Positions 34,101-49,100 are shown, counted from the first letter of the stretch. The stretch is DNA of 64,000 nucleotides from Serripes groenlandicus (GCA_031761405.1 JASEVX010000001.1:46574794-46638793); one strand, 5' to 3'. Program-made: numbers and translations. The notes: generated from the letters alone by a model not told the origin.

Positions 34101-37100
34101 GATTGTAACAATGTTTATTCGAAAATAGGATAAGGATTAGGATTACTAATGCTAAAGAGCTGACTAAGTTTAGCAAAGTTATATTTAATAAGCCATTACT
34201 CTATTATGTCTACTATTGTCTAGGTGATCTGGCTGGAAATTGATTTTGTATAATAGATTATGGTCTCCACGAACGTTTCATGAGAATTGTGGATGAGACA
34301 TTGTCCTCGTATGCAATGGGACCAAGTTTAGTGAATATTGGACAATGATTTGATTCAAGTCAATTCTTTTTAGTACACACATGAATGAGTTTGGTTGGAT
34401 AATAAGAGAGACCTCTGCCTCAGACGCTCTTAGAGTTATGTCTCCTTGACGGATGTATACTATGGCAGTTTGGTTCCCTTATCTCATCATGTTATTAGAA
34501 GTCTGCTGTAGAAGCTGACCTATCACAGAATAACAATGTCTTATAATTATTCTTTCTTCCTTGTAGATAAGCAGTACAACAAAGTTTTTAACATCTTTAT
34601 TATATCTAGTATGGCGACAACGAATAACCTGCCGTTTACATTCCAAATATTTTAAAGAAGTATTATACTATACAGTCAATGTTCTGGAGAAGAATGTTGA
34701 TAATACGTAAGTAGACCTTATATATTCATGTATTATTGAGAAACAGTGAATTTCTCAAGTGTCTGTATTCAACCAGCTCAACAACTAATGTTGCAGGCTG
34801 TCGATTCAGAGGTTATATGTTCAATTCTTGGTTTTCCATTTTTATTTTTCCAATAATTGACAAAAGACATTTTAGAAAACAATCAAACATTTTGGAGAAG
34901 GAGAAAGTGCAGATACTGTTTACTTTTGATGCTTCAAGAGAAAATAAATCATATTTTTGTTTTGTCAGGCAAGGTTTACCTGATATGAGATTTTAATCCA
35001 TCCCCACATGCAGCAAATCTGCCTCAGACGACTTTTGAGAACATTTACACTAAAATATAAAAAGCCTCTGTAAATGAAATAAGTTTTAAAACACTGTGAC
35101 AAAATGAGAAATTGCTCAGATTGCAGATGCGTCAGAATGACTCTATAGGTGGGAAAGGGTTAAAATGGTCTTGAGAAAAAAAGTGTCTTTAAAATCAATT
35201 TTGATACATAGTTGAACAAAAAGGAGACATTTTTAGCTCGACTTTTGAAAAAAAGTGAGCTATTGTCATGACCCTGGCGTGGTCGTCCGGTTAAGGTTTT
35301 TTGTTCAGCTCAGCTTTTTTTCTGTTTTCTATCAGTTGAGCACCTGTGCCGTACGAGGTGCTCTTGTTATTAATTACCCCTGAAAAGTAAGAAATGAGAA
35401 AGCATATTTTTGTAACAATACATTTTTACCTTTTCCTTCTTTTATTTAGACTTTCCACAATTTTGCCTTAAGTCTGCTGCTAATTTGTTTTATCACATAA
35501 ATACCCTTATTTTCAAGTTGAGAACAAATCACGGAACAACGTTATCATACACATGTGATAACCAAAACACGTCATACACGCGACTACTGATGACGTCATT
35601 TTGACCTTTATCTTTATTATGTTTATTGTTAAGTTGTTAAATTTTACACATTGAAAAATGCAATAGTCTTAATTGTTTAAAACATTTTTTTTTTTTTTCT
35701 TCTTATTGAAAAATGATGTGGACTACTTTTTTATGCGGTGAATCACAAGTTCTTATGAAGAATATGTTATTCGGTCTTTGTTTTGATGTTGTCAATATTT
35801 TTCATTAAAACACACTGTTTAGGTGATAAAAAGAATCCATCACTCGTTTTTCTTTGGAGAAGATTTCTTAAATTCGTCTCGAAAAAGAGAGTTATTAACC
35901 TCGCCAAGAGGCTCGGTTAATAACCGTCTTTTTCTAGACTCATTTAAGAAATCTTGATCTCCAAAGAAAACTCATGATGGATCCTATATGTATGTGGGAA
36001 AAATGTCAAATGTCTTATGGTTGGTTTCTAAACATTTTAAACGGATTATTCCTAAAATGCAACACTACAACTTGTTTAAACCCTTTCCCGCATACAACAA
36101 ATTTGCAGCAGACCCCAGCAAATCATCTAGTCAAAACTATAGAAAATTCTTTAAATGATAGTTTGTTTTATTATTGAATATTGTTGAAAACATTGTGGCA
36201 AAAGTAGAAATTGCTGATGATGTTTTCAAAAGATGTCTGCTGCAGAGGCGTCAGAATGTGTCTGTATGTTGGAAAGGGATAAGGATGTAGTTTTGCCCTT
36301 GTTCCCTTGTTCCCTGATATAGAATAGTTGTTATGCCTCTGCAACAGATGACTGGAAATTATGATTGATTTCAATTAACTATCAAACAAAAAATACAATA
36401 TTACAAGATTTAATTTATCATTTGATGAATGATTTCCTTATTTTTAGGGATCAGCGTATAACGCAAGATGTTGACAAACTCTGTGATACTCTGAGTCAAA
36501 TAATAGCTCCTGTCTTGATCTCACCCTTTACCATAGCTTACTATCTATATAAGGCCAATCAAGGGTAAGATTTTATTATAAATGGATCAATCAACTCAAT
36601 GAGTTTAAACTTATTTCAGCTTATGTTATTCATGCTCGATGTCCTGCTTCCTGGAGACTTAGCCCTTTCCCTCATACGACAATTCTGAAGCTGAAGACTT
36701 TGAACGTATTTAGTTGAAACATAGAAAATCTCCATAATTGAATGGATCGATAACCTATGACTAAAAGTGGAAAACATTGTGGCAAAGGGAGAAATTGCTT
36801 GTTTTGAACAATTTCTTCTTTTGTCACTATGTTTTCAAAAAGCCGTCTGCTGAAGAGGCGTCAGAAAGCGTTTATCTGAGGGAAAGGGTTAACAAGTACT
36901 CACGCCTTTTGTGTGGAAAAATTCCAAAGCCAGAACCAGTCATCACGGGACTCGAACCTGGGAACTTTGGTATGAGAGGCCAACGCTCTACCTCTGCACC
37001 ACTGTCTTCCACTCCACTCACTTATCGTGGGGGTCTTTTACTTTTGCCTCATACAGCAAATCTGCAGCAGACAAACTTTGTTATTATTTTTGAAAATTAA

Positions 37101-40100
37101 AAAATTGTTTTATCCCTTTTTCTGACAATGTTTTTGATGTTGTCCGAAAATAAACTATATTAAGAAATATTTTAGGAGACACTGTGAATGCATTGGTGTT
37201 TCTGAGTCAAAACTGTTTTCACATACAGCTAATGTTATTATGGTGAATCGTTATAAATTGAAATACAGTTATTGAATAAAGTTGAAAACATTGAGGCAAA
37301 TAAATAGAGGATATTTGTTTGTTTTGAGTGGATATGGAATATATCTCATTGAGAAGTGATACAATTGAAAATGTTAAAATTGTATTACTTCGAGTTGAAA
37401 TATATTCTATATACACTCAAAACAAACACATTTTTTATTTAATGATAACTGATGATGGAAAAAATAATATACCCATTACGTATTTCTTTATATATAACCA
37501 GAGACCTAAAATAATGTTATTTTAGGTCTCTGTATATAAAGTGTGTAGTATAACATGACCGAATACTAGGAAAATGACGTCACGTCAGCGGTTTGACGTC
37601 ATAACCTTAATCCTCTTGGCGCCATACCTATATCACTCACAGTGTGGGTGATATGGATTATATCTCACTGATAGAAATCAGTATCTCATTGTTTAGCATC
37701 AAATAAATAAATGTCTCATGTTTTCAAAAGTTGATACACTGATGCAATCTGAATCTACACTGGTTTCAAATGTCTAATCGGTGAGTTTTTCCAAGAGCAT
37801 GACTTAAATCATAGTTATGTTGACAAGTTTGAGATGAAGCACCCATTTTGGCATACACCTTGAATTCCTTAGCCTTGAATTGATATAATGAATTGAAAAC
37901 AAAACAAGTAAATAATTGTTAATACTTAAGCAGAAACTGAGCTTGTCCAACTGTTCAGCCTCTTGGCCTATAGCGTATGTATAGTATAGAATCATCCCTA
38001 TTAACCCTTTCCCTCATACGACAATTCTGCAGCAGACGACTGAACATATTTTGTCAAAAAATAGAAAATCGATATAATTGAATGGATAACCTATGACTAA
38101 AAGTGGAAAACATTCGGGCAAAAGGTGAAATTGCTTGTTTTGAGCAATTTCTTTTTTTGTCGCCATGTTTTCAAAAAGCCATCTGCTGCAGAGGCATCAG
38201 AAAGCGTCTATATGAGGGAAAGGGTTAAAAGGGCCAGCCATTCCTGACTTATAAGACAGCTTAGCATGTTAACTTAGTTTATCATGCTTATTTTTATGTT
38301 CCAGTTCTGGTGCTGTTGGACCAGTGGGAGTGTTGGTGTTTTTTGTGATAGCTACCATCATTAACAAGATACTCATGTCACCTGTTGTGAAATATGTCTT
38401 CATTAAAGAAAAAATGGAGGGAAACTTTCGGTAAGTCACTACCTTCGAACATGTGTGTAGGCTGGTGTCTGCTAGTGGATATATGTATTAATCACATAAA
38501 GCCCTCTTGGGTAGTGCCAAAATCCCTTTACATTAAAATCATATGACATATTCTTAGTTTCGTTTTCAGTCTTACGCTCAAATCTGTGTTACAACACAGC
38601 AACCAAACTATGAAAATGACGTCACGTCAGCCATTTGACATTATATAATGTTAGTCACTTTGGTGCCTAAACCTACAAATTGTATGTACAATTTTTTGAA
38701 ATACGCCTCATAAATCACTTTATGTCATTAATAGAACATACTTTATTTAATAAATAGAATATATTAATTTTGCCAATATGTCTGCTGCAGACTTATTGTA
38801 CGTGGGAATGGGCTAAATGAATTTGGGGTCTCGTCTCATCTATGATGTCTGCACTACGCCCCAAAAATTGTCAGATTCAGCACACGTAAGTTATCACCTT
38901 GCACATGGATACAAAAATATTTATATTAACTGTTTCCCTGCAGCGTTTCAGCAGCATACAACTTTTGAAATTATGGTGACAAAAATAGAAATTACTGGTT
39001 AACCCTTAACCTCATACGACAATTCTGCAGCAGACTATTTTGAACATATTTTGTCAAAAAATAGAAAATCTCTTTAATTGAATGGATAACCTATGACTAA
39101 AAGTAGAAAACATTGTGGCAAAAGGAGAAATTGCTCGTTTTGAGCAATTTCTTATGTCACTATGTTTTCAAAAAGCCGTCTGCTGAAGAGCTGAATGTTA
39201 TCTTGATGGGTTTTTTAAAAGTCTTCTGCTGCTGATTTAATGTATATGGGACTGGGTTAATTTTTACCATTTAGTCTCACTGTTTCAGATTTAAACACAT
39301 GCAAATAAGATCAAACTGTGAGTCTGCCGCATTCTACAGGTCAGGCCATGTTGAAGAAACTAAATCAAACTTCCACCTGAAAAACTTGTTGGATACACAG
39401 CATAAATTAATTAGAAAGGAATATGCACTGAATTGTAAGTGAAAAGTAGAAGTTATATTGATATTATTATTATATTTTTCCCACATATAGATACATTTTC
39501 ACACATCTGCAATAGACAACTTTTAAAACATTCAGCATTGCAAATGGAGAAATTGCTCAATATGAGCAATTTCTTCCTTTTTCAACAATGTTTCAGTTTA
39601 AATAATCATCTTTTTCCATATACTGCCCTGGATGTTTTCAAAGTTGTCTGCTACAGCTTTGTTGCATGTGGGAAAGGATTATTTTCATGTCAGATAAACT
39701 TAAAAACTTACTTGTTAACACTTTCCCTTATATAGACGCTTTCTGACGCCTCAGCAGCAGACGGCTTTTTGAAAACATAGTGACAAAAGAAGAAATTGCA
39801 CAAAACGTGCAATTTCTCCTTTGCCACATTGTTTTCCACTTTTTGTTATCCATTCAACTATGATGATTTTCTATGTTTTGACAAAACACCTCGTCTGCTG
39901 AAGAATTGTCATATGAGGGAAAGGGTTAATTGCACTTGATGGTTTCTGGGTTGATGTATTCAACGAAAAGATTGTCAAATGATTGTCACTTTTTGTCATA
40001 GGTTATCCATTCAATTATGATGATTTTCTATGTTTTGACAAAATACGTTTAAAGTCGTCTGCTGCAGAATTGTCGTATGAGGGAAAGGGTTAATTGCACT

Positions 40101-43100
40101 TGATGGTTTATGGGTTAATGTATTCATGAAAAGATTGTCAGATGATTGTCACTTTTTGTCATAGGTTATCCATTCAATTATGATGATTTTCTATGTTTTG
40201 ACAAAATACGTCGTCTGCTGCAGAATTGTCGTATGAGGGAAAGGGTTAATTGCACTTGATGGTTTTTGGGTTGATATATTCAACGAAAAGATTGTCAGAT
40301 GATTGTCACTTTTTGTCATAGGTTATCCATTCAATTATGATGATTTTCTATGTTTTGACAAAATACGTTGTCTGCTGCAGAATTGTCGTATGAGGGAAAG
40401 GGTTAATTGCACTTGATGGTTTTTGGGTTGATGTATTCAACGAAAAGATTGTCAGATGATTGTCACTTTTTGTCATAGGTTATCCATTCAATTATGATGA
40501 TTTTCTATGTTTTGACAAAATACGTCGTCTGCTGCAGAATTGTCATATGAGGGAAAGGGTTAATTGCACTTGATGGTTTTTGGGTTGATGTATTCAATGA
40601 AAAGATTGTCATAGGTTGGTTATCCATTCAATTATGATGATTTTCTATGTTTTGACAAAATACGTCGTCTGCTGCAGAATTGTTGTATGAGGGAAAGGGT
40701 TAATTGCACTTGATGGTTTCTGGGTTGATGTATTCAACGAAAAGATTGTCAGATGATTGTCACTTTTTTTCATAGGTCATCCATTCAATTATGATGATTT
40801 TCTATGTTTTGACAAAATACGTTGTCTGCTGCAGAATTGTCGTATGAGGGAAAGGGTTAATTGCACTTGATGGTTTTTGGGTTGATGTATTCAACGAAAA
40901 GATTGTCAGATGATTGTCACTTTTTTTCATAGGTTATCCATTCAATTATGATGATTTTCTATGTTTTGACAAAATTCGTCGTCTGCTGCAGAATTGTCGT
41001 ATGAGGGAAAGGGTTAATTGTCACTTTTTGTCATAGGTTATCCATTCAATTATGATGATTTTCTATGATTTGACAAAATTCGTCGTCTGTTGCAGAATTG
41101 TCGTATGAGGGAAAGGGTTAATTGCACTTGATGGTTTTTGGGTTGATGTATTCAACAAAAAGATTGTCAGATGATTGTCATTTTTTGTCATAGGTTATCC
41201 ATTCAATTATCATGATTTTCTATGTTTTGACAAAATACATCGTCTGCTGCAAAATTGTCATATGAGGGAAAGGGTTAATTGCACTTGATGTTTTTTGGGT
41301 TGATGTATTCAACGAAAAGATTGTCAGATGATTGTCATGTTATTGTTTCAGTTTCCATCCAGTTGTTTGACTACCTAGGAAGCATTTTCAGCTATATAGC
41401 AATCAGTGTTCCAATATTTGTTGGTGCTTATGACCAGCTTAGTGCCTCAGACCTCTCATCTCTCATATCAGCAGTAAGGATTTTTTTCCTTGTGTGTATG
41501 ATAAGCCATTATGTTGAACATAATCAGCAGTTTCTCCTTTTCCGAGAATGAGTTCAGCTCTATATGAAAACCATATTTCCATTTGTCCAGATTTAATTTC
41601 TTTTTCGACTTGTGATTTTTAGCTTGACTATTCGAAGAATATGAGAGCTTTACTACTCGCCCCGGCGTCGGTGTCGGCGTCGGCGTCAGCGTCCGGTTAA
41701 AGTTTTAGGGCAAGTTGGCATTTTCATTCATAAGTATTTGTGCTAGGGCTTTAATATTTGGAATATAGTTACATCTTATACCTTTCTTCACATCGAATGT
41801 TAAAGGTACTGAGTGTGACCTTCTTTTTGGGGTAAAAAACATGATTTTCGGTGGTTAAAGTTTTAGGGCAAGTTGGAATTTTTTTTTTTTTTTTTTTTCT
41901 CAATAATTACTTATGCTAGGGCTTTTATATTTGAAATATAATTACATCTAATACCTGTCTTCATATTGTATGCTGAAGATTCTGAGTGAGACCTTCTTTT
42001 TGGGGTAAAAGACGTGATTTTGGGTGGTTAAAGTTTTAGGGCAAGTTGGCACTTTCATTTAATTTTTTATTTTTTCTCAATAATTACTTATGCTACGGCT
42101 TTTATATTTGAAATATAATTACATCTAATACCTGTCTTCATATTGTATGCTGAAGATTCTGAGTGAGACCTTCTTTTTGGGGTAAAAGACGTGATTTTGG
42201 GTGGTTAAAGTTTTAGGGCAAGTTGGCCTTTTCATTTAATTTTTAAATTGTTCTCAATAAGTATTTGTGCTACGGCTTTAATATTTGGAATGTAGTTACA
42301 TCTTATACATTTCTTCACATTGAATGCTGAAGATGCTGAATGAGACCTTCTTTTTGGGGTAAAAAACCTGATTTACGGTGGTTAAAGTTTTAGGGCAAGT
42401 TGGAATGTTTTTTATTTTTTTTTTCTCAATAAGTACTAATGCTAGGGCTTTTATATTTGGAATATAATTACATCTAATACCTGTCTTCATATTGTATGCT
42501 GAAGATTCTGAGTGTGACCTTCTTTGTGGGATAAAATACGTGATTTTGGGTGGTTAAAGTTTTAGGGCAAGTTGGCATTTTCATTTTATATTTTAATTTT
42601 TCTCAATAAGTACTTGTGTTAGGGCTTTCATATTTGGAATTTAATTACATATAATACCTTTCTTCACATTGTATGTTGAAGATGCTGAGTGTGACTTTTT
42701 GGGAATAAATAACATGATTTTTGTTTGATTTTGAGAATTTTAGATAAATTCATAATTTTTGGTTCCATTCCTTTCTAATTGTGATCATTCATTTATCAAA
42801 TATAATTCTTCAACATATCAAACGGGTTTTGCATGATGTCAAACATTTGGTAAACCTTTTTTTAAGGTTTTGCTATTTTTGGACAGTTTTAACATTTGCG
42901 TTTAGCTCAACGTTAAAGTTTCATAATTCAAATCACTTCATACTTCACACATTTGTTAAGGACTATCGTACAATTAGGTTAGATAACTCCATTGTATCCT
43001 AAATATGGAGTAATGGCCCTCGAATTACTTAGAAAATATTGCCACAATGTTTTCCACTTTTTGTCATAGGTTATCCATTCAATTATGGAGATTTTCTATG

Positions 43101-46100
43101 TTTTGACAAAATACGTTCAAAGTCGTCTGCTGCCGAATTGCCGTATGAGGGAAAGGGTTAATAGTACTTAAGTGCAATATAATGAAATAGTGCTTTATGT
43201 GAATAAGCGGCATATAGTCGAGCGCGCTGTCCTCCGACAGCTCTTGTTATTCAAATTATTGAAAACAGCTTTAAACCCAAATCAATCAATCAATCAATAA
43301 ATCAACCAATCAATCACAATCAATCAATCAATCTGATAGGTCAGTTTTTCAAAATTAATATTAAATATTTTGGCCGTATTCACCAACCAATCTTAATACT
43401 ATTCCTTTTTATTCCAAATTAATAAAATAACTCAATTTACTATTTTGTTTAACAAATTAGAAATTGTGTAAATTGGAAATTTAGAACTTTCTTCAAATTA
43501 AGAATGAGAATGAATTTAAAGATTAGAATGGTTTGTGAAAGAATATGATTGGTTTAAATGTTTTCTTTTCAGAATGCATTTGTTGTGATATACCTCATAA
43601 ATTGTTTTACCAACCTGATAGATTTGGCTATCAAAGTGACGGATATAGTTGGTACAACTCACAGGTAATATGTATTGCATGGTATTTCCATGATTAACCT
43701 TTCTCTCGTACAACAATTCTGAAGCAGACGACTTTGAACATATTTTGTCAAAAAGTAGAAAATCTCTATAACTGAATGGATAAATAACCTATGACTAAAA
43801 GTGGAAAACATTGTGGCAAAAGGAGAAATTGCTTGTTTTGAGCAATTTCTTCTTTTGTCACTATGTTTTCAAAAAGCCGTCTGCTGTAGAAACGTCAGAA
43901 ATTGTCCATATTAGGGAAAGGGTTAAGATTAGTGTCTTCTCTAGTTAGCTTTTACTTGCAGAATTGATCAATCTCACTGAAAGTTCCTGTTTTGTGAGTA
44001 TGTTTGGGAGACATCTTACTGTAATTATACACTCTCAATCTCTTCAACTTTTAGCTTAAACCTTTCCCATATACAGCAAATCAGGCATGACTTTGAAAAT
44101 ATCAAGACAAAAATGTGAAACATCTCTTTATAAGATATGTTGATTATTGAAAACATTGTGGCAAAAGGAGAACGTGCTCACTATGAACAGTGTGGTCTTT
44201 TGCCCCAATGTTTTCAAAAGTTGTCTGAAAGCGTCTTTATTAGGAAAAGGGTTAAACCTTTGACAGTAAAACTTTAACCCTTTCCTACATACAGATTCCT
44301 TCAACTTTAGTAAACAATTGCACATTATATCTCTATTCTATCTGTCAATGAAACAAATTATATTTTAACGTTTTGTAGTTACTTATTTCCATATATACAT
44401 GTACGAGGGTCAGTCGTAAAGTTCTCGGACTCTGCGTTTATATTTCGATACTACTTGTTTTAAAACCAAAAGAAACCAAACGTTGGAAATATAGATATTT
44501 ACTGAAGTGATGTAGCAAATTTTACAGAAAACAACCAGCATATCATTAAATAACAACACATTGTTACACATAACCATCAACCACACGGAGCACTTTGTAC
44601 ACATAATGCGACGTCACATCTAATGTCAGGCCTTTTCAAAGTATTCAACACATGAATTAAGACATTTCTGGTGTCTCTCCATCCACTTATCGAACACACT
44701 TTATTGTTCAGTTCATCTTTTAATATGTTATGAACCATTACGTGGCTCAAAGCCTATGATGATGCGATTTTGAAACCGTCCTTTGTCTGTTGTCGGCAAC
44801 TTCACGTGTTACAGTATGAACAACTGTCACTTAATGTTGGTCGACCGACTGTAGAGCTGTTTTCAAGTTCTTCTCTGTCGTACTTGAACAGTCCATACCA
44901 ATCAAACACTATTGTTCGGCTGACCTTTTCTATTCGGGTCCCATTCCATAAATTTAAAAGTATCTGTAGGAGTCATTCCTGCATTTGTGCAATATTTTAT
45001 CACCGAACGGTGCTCCGTGCGAAATGACGTTGGTGTTTTAATGATTGCACCTGTTGAAGGGTCGCAACAATTAACCTGTGATTCCATATTTGTCATGAGG
45101 GATATGACGTCAAAACTTTCAGGAAGTATTCAACAGATATGAATCTGACAACATTTCAAACTGCTCTGTACCACGTAAACTGCATTATTGAATTTCAATG
45201 CAAAAAGCATTTATATCAAATAAATACAAGTTTGTCTTTACATGACTATAAAACATTACATTTTGATATTTCCGAGTATTAATACGATTTGATACAAAAT
45301 GTGTATTTTATGAGAACAGTCTTTACGACTGACCCTTGTATATGTGTTTTTAAAACCTTTCCAAATTGAATTCATCTGAATTTCACCTTGCCACCATTTC
45401 CTTTTGAGTTCAATGTTTGGTTCTTGTGTCTGCTGTTTCCCTAGCCTCGCACTCGTAAGTCACCCAGGGATCATGATTTAGAGCACCATTGCTATAATAT
45501 AACTAAATACTGTTGAAAATGGCATTAAACTCCAAATAAATAAATATGTAAATTGTTAGTTATATTACAGAGTTGCTGAATTGGTTGAAACATTACAAAA
45601 ACTACTTGACAAGCAAACTGACAAGGAATTGACCCGTCCAAATCGTCCACAGAACAGAACTTGGAGTGAAATGTAAGATCACACTTTTCCAATTGTTTGG
45701 GTTTTTTTCATCTCAAATGTAATTCCTCATTTTTCCGAACGATTTATTTTCATGTTGAATTAAAATTGATTTTATTTCTGTCAAGGGCAATAGCGGCTTC
45801 CCTCCTTTGCCCTCAGAGTTGTGGGAATGATCTAACAAATGAGGTGCTTGGGGCAAGATAAAATAGATAGCATTACTGGTAATGACCAAGAACATGCGGT
45901 GGTATGACTGAAAAACAGTTGAAATTGTCATAATATACCTTCTTTACAAACAGTTCTGTCAATTGATATTTTCAAATATGATATATTTATTTACACTTTC
46001 TCTGATACAGACAACTTTGTTTCTTCTGCAGCAGATGAATTATGATAACAATGTGGAAAATGCAGAAATTTCTTATTAACCCTTTCCCTCATACGACAAT

Positions 46101-49100
46101 TCTTCAGCAGACGACTTTGAACGTATTTTGTCAAAAAGTAGAAAATCTCCATAATTGAATGGATAACCTATGACAAAAAGTGGAAAACATTGTGGCAAAA
46201 GGAGAAATTGCACGTTTTGTCACTATGTTTTCAAAAAGCCGTCTGCTGCAGAGGCGGCGGAAAGCGTCTATATGAGGGAAAGGGTTAAAATAAGAATTCT
46301 GTTTATAATATTTTAGATTGAACATCTTTTGCCTTGCATATTTTTTAAAGAACATGACTTAATTAGATTATATCAAGTAACTTCTTAAATTGTAATTCAC
46401 TAAGGCAAATCAAAATACAAAACAAAAACATTTCTGTCAATTGATATTTTCTTAAAATATTTATTCATTAATTAAACAAGCTTTGAAATTGGTCTTATCA
46501 AACTGTTCTTTAACACTTCACATTTAATTTTGGAACAACAAAATAGCAAATCAGACAATGTTTCAATTTATAGCAGACTAGGGTACCACAAGAACTAATG
46601 ACTTATCTAGATATGGTTTTGTAAACCTTTAATATACGTTAACCCTTTCCTACATACACAACAAGTGTGCTACAGACCTCTTATAATGTCTAGGAGGGCG
46701 TTTGTGAATTTCTGTATATGAAAAGTAGAATGATCAAAAAGAGCTGGCAATTTTGTGACAAAAGAAAGAATTTCCCGTTTTCCTCTTTTACAACAATGTC
46801 TTCAAAAGTCGTCTTAGGCAGATGTGTCAAAATGCATCTGTATGTGGGAAAAGGTTAACATTCTGTGAAGAAAAGGACTGTTAATAAGTCCTCTCCAACC
46901 TTGTCTTAATTATGCAGCTGCCCATACATCTAACTAACCATGTTGAGAATTCAAATTTGTTTCTTTTTTAGCTTGTCTGTCATCATCACAAACATTTTCA
47001 TAGCTCAAAGAAAAATACAAATATTCAAATGAAACTTTGTACACAAGTTCCTGTAATTAATATGCATGTCTATACACATAACTTGGGCTTTAATAATTAT
47101 TTAGAAATGCCCCTTTTTCAACTTAGAAAAAAAACGACCAGCGTTGGCGTTTTTTCTGTGGCTCTCTTGTTTATTCTACTTTTAAATGCCTATTTTGTCC
47201 ATTCTCAGTACATGTCCAAGCTATTTCTGTTTTCTTCCTTCGATTGTTTTATTGATCTATACCATCTCACTTGTTTCTTTAACCCTTTCCCTCATTTTGA
47301 CCATATGCGGCTGACAACTTTTGAAAACTTACTGACTTAAAGAGACTATGCATTACACTGTAATTATATTTATATGTATTGAGATTTTTGCCTAGATATA
47401 GGTTTCATTTCAACCAATCTGTGTCCCATATTTTCAGAAGATTCTTCTCAGGCTTTTTAAGAGGAGTGTTTGTAGTTTAGTTTGTGACGCTTGATCAATT
47501 TCATAAATAGTTGATATATATACAAATGTATGTATTTACATGTTTTTATAGGGAAACTCTGATAGACAATTCTCAAACCAGTGATCCAGCTACACCAAGT
47601 GTATCAGCAATCAAAGTTACTGATTTAACTTATACTGCACCAAACTCAGACATTCCTTTAGTCTCAGGTAAGGGCTTTCAATATTTGTATATTTTGTAGA
47701 AAAATGTCCTGTACAATTCCATTGTGCAAATTATTCCTTGAAAATTGGAAAAGTGTGTGTTTTTAGCTCACCTAAGCTTTGCTCAAGATGAGTTATTGTG
47801 ATCGCCTTTTGTCCGGCGTCCGGCGTGTGTCGTCCATCGTGCGTCAACTTCTTCTCCTCAGTAACCAGTGGGTCAATTGGGCTGAAACTTCACAGAAAGC
47901 ATCCTCTCAATGACCTCACCAGATTTCCTTCAAATTTTTGAGATCCATGCAGAATTCTGGTTTCCATGGCAACGAAATGAAAAAAACTTCAAAATTCTTC
48001 TTCTCCCAAACAGGTTGGCAGATTTTCAAATAATTTTGTAGAAATGTTCCTTGGATGACCCTCTATCAGATTCCTTCAAGCCATGTTGATTGGTCAAAAA
48101 ACATGGCCACCAGGGGTGGGGGGGGGGGGGGGGGGGCTATTTTGAGTGAAAACTTAAAAAAAATTCTCCTCCGAAAGTGTTAGGCCGATTTTCAAATAAT
48201 TTAGTAGAAATATTCCTTGAATGACCCTCTTTCAGATTCCTTCAAGCCATGTTGATTAGTTGAAAAACATGGCAGCCAGGGGGGGGGGGGCTATTTTGCC
48301 TTATATGGCTATAGTGAAAACTTAAAAAATCTTCTTCTCCGAAAGTGTCAGGCCGATTTTCATATAATTTTGTAGAAATGTTCCTTAAGTGACCCACTTT
48401 CAGATTCCTTCAAGCCATGTTGATTGGTCGAAAAAAATGGCCTTATATGGCTATAGTGAAAACTTAAAAAATCTTCTTCTCCGAAAGTCTCAGGCCGATT
48501 TTCATATAATTTTGTAGAAATGTTCCTTAAGTGACCCACTTTCAGATTCCTTCAAGCCATGTTGATTGGTCGAAAAAAATGGCCACCAGTGGGCAGGGCT
48601 ACTTTGCATTACATGGCTATAGTGAAAACTTAAAAAATCTTCACCTCCAAAAGTGTCAGGCCGATTTTCAAATAATTTTGTAGAAATGTTCCTAGGGTGA
48701 CCTTCTATCAGATTCCTTCAAGCCAAGTAGATTGGTCAGAAGCTATGGACGCCAGGGGGCGGGGCTGATATAGCTAAAGTGAAGAGAAAAAAAAATCAGG
48801 TGAGCGATCCAGGGCCATCATCGCCCTCTTGTTTGTCTTCAAGGCAAATGGCCATGAAATTTAAAAGATCATGGCAGATGACCTGGAATTATCCTTGAAA
48901 CATACTAGGGTAAATTTGCTAATAATGGATAACTCTGGTGAGCGATCCAGTGCCATTATGGTCCTCTTGTTTCTTAAATTTCCACTAAAAAGCCTATAAC
49001 TTTCTCCATTCTAATCAGTGTTTCGATCAGAAACAAGATATTAATTCAATGATCCGTCGTTGACTGGATGGCAAGCAGTTGAGATTGAAAAAAACTATGA

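Noticed and set aside
34745..34850. Possible plus-strand tRNA-like SINE (GGTTATATGTTCAATTCTTGG)
   Set aside because: The box B match is weak and no box A at tRNA spacing is convincing.
44770..45027. 85-residue plus-strand open frame
   Set aside because: Shadow of the mariner transposase remnant on the opposite strand.
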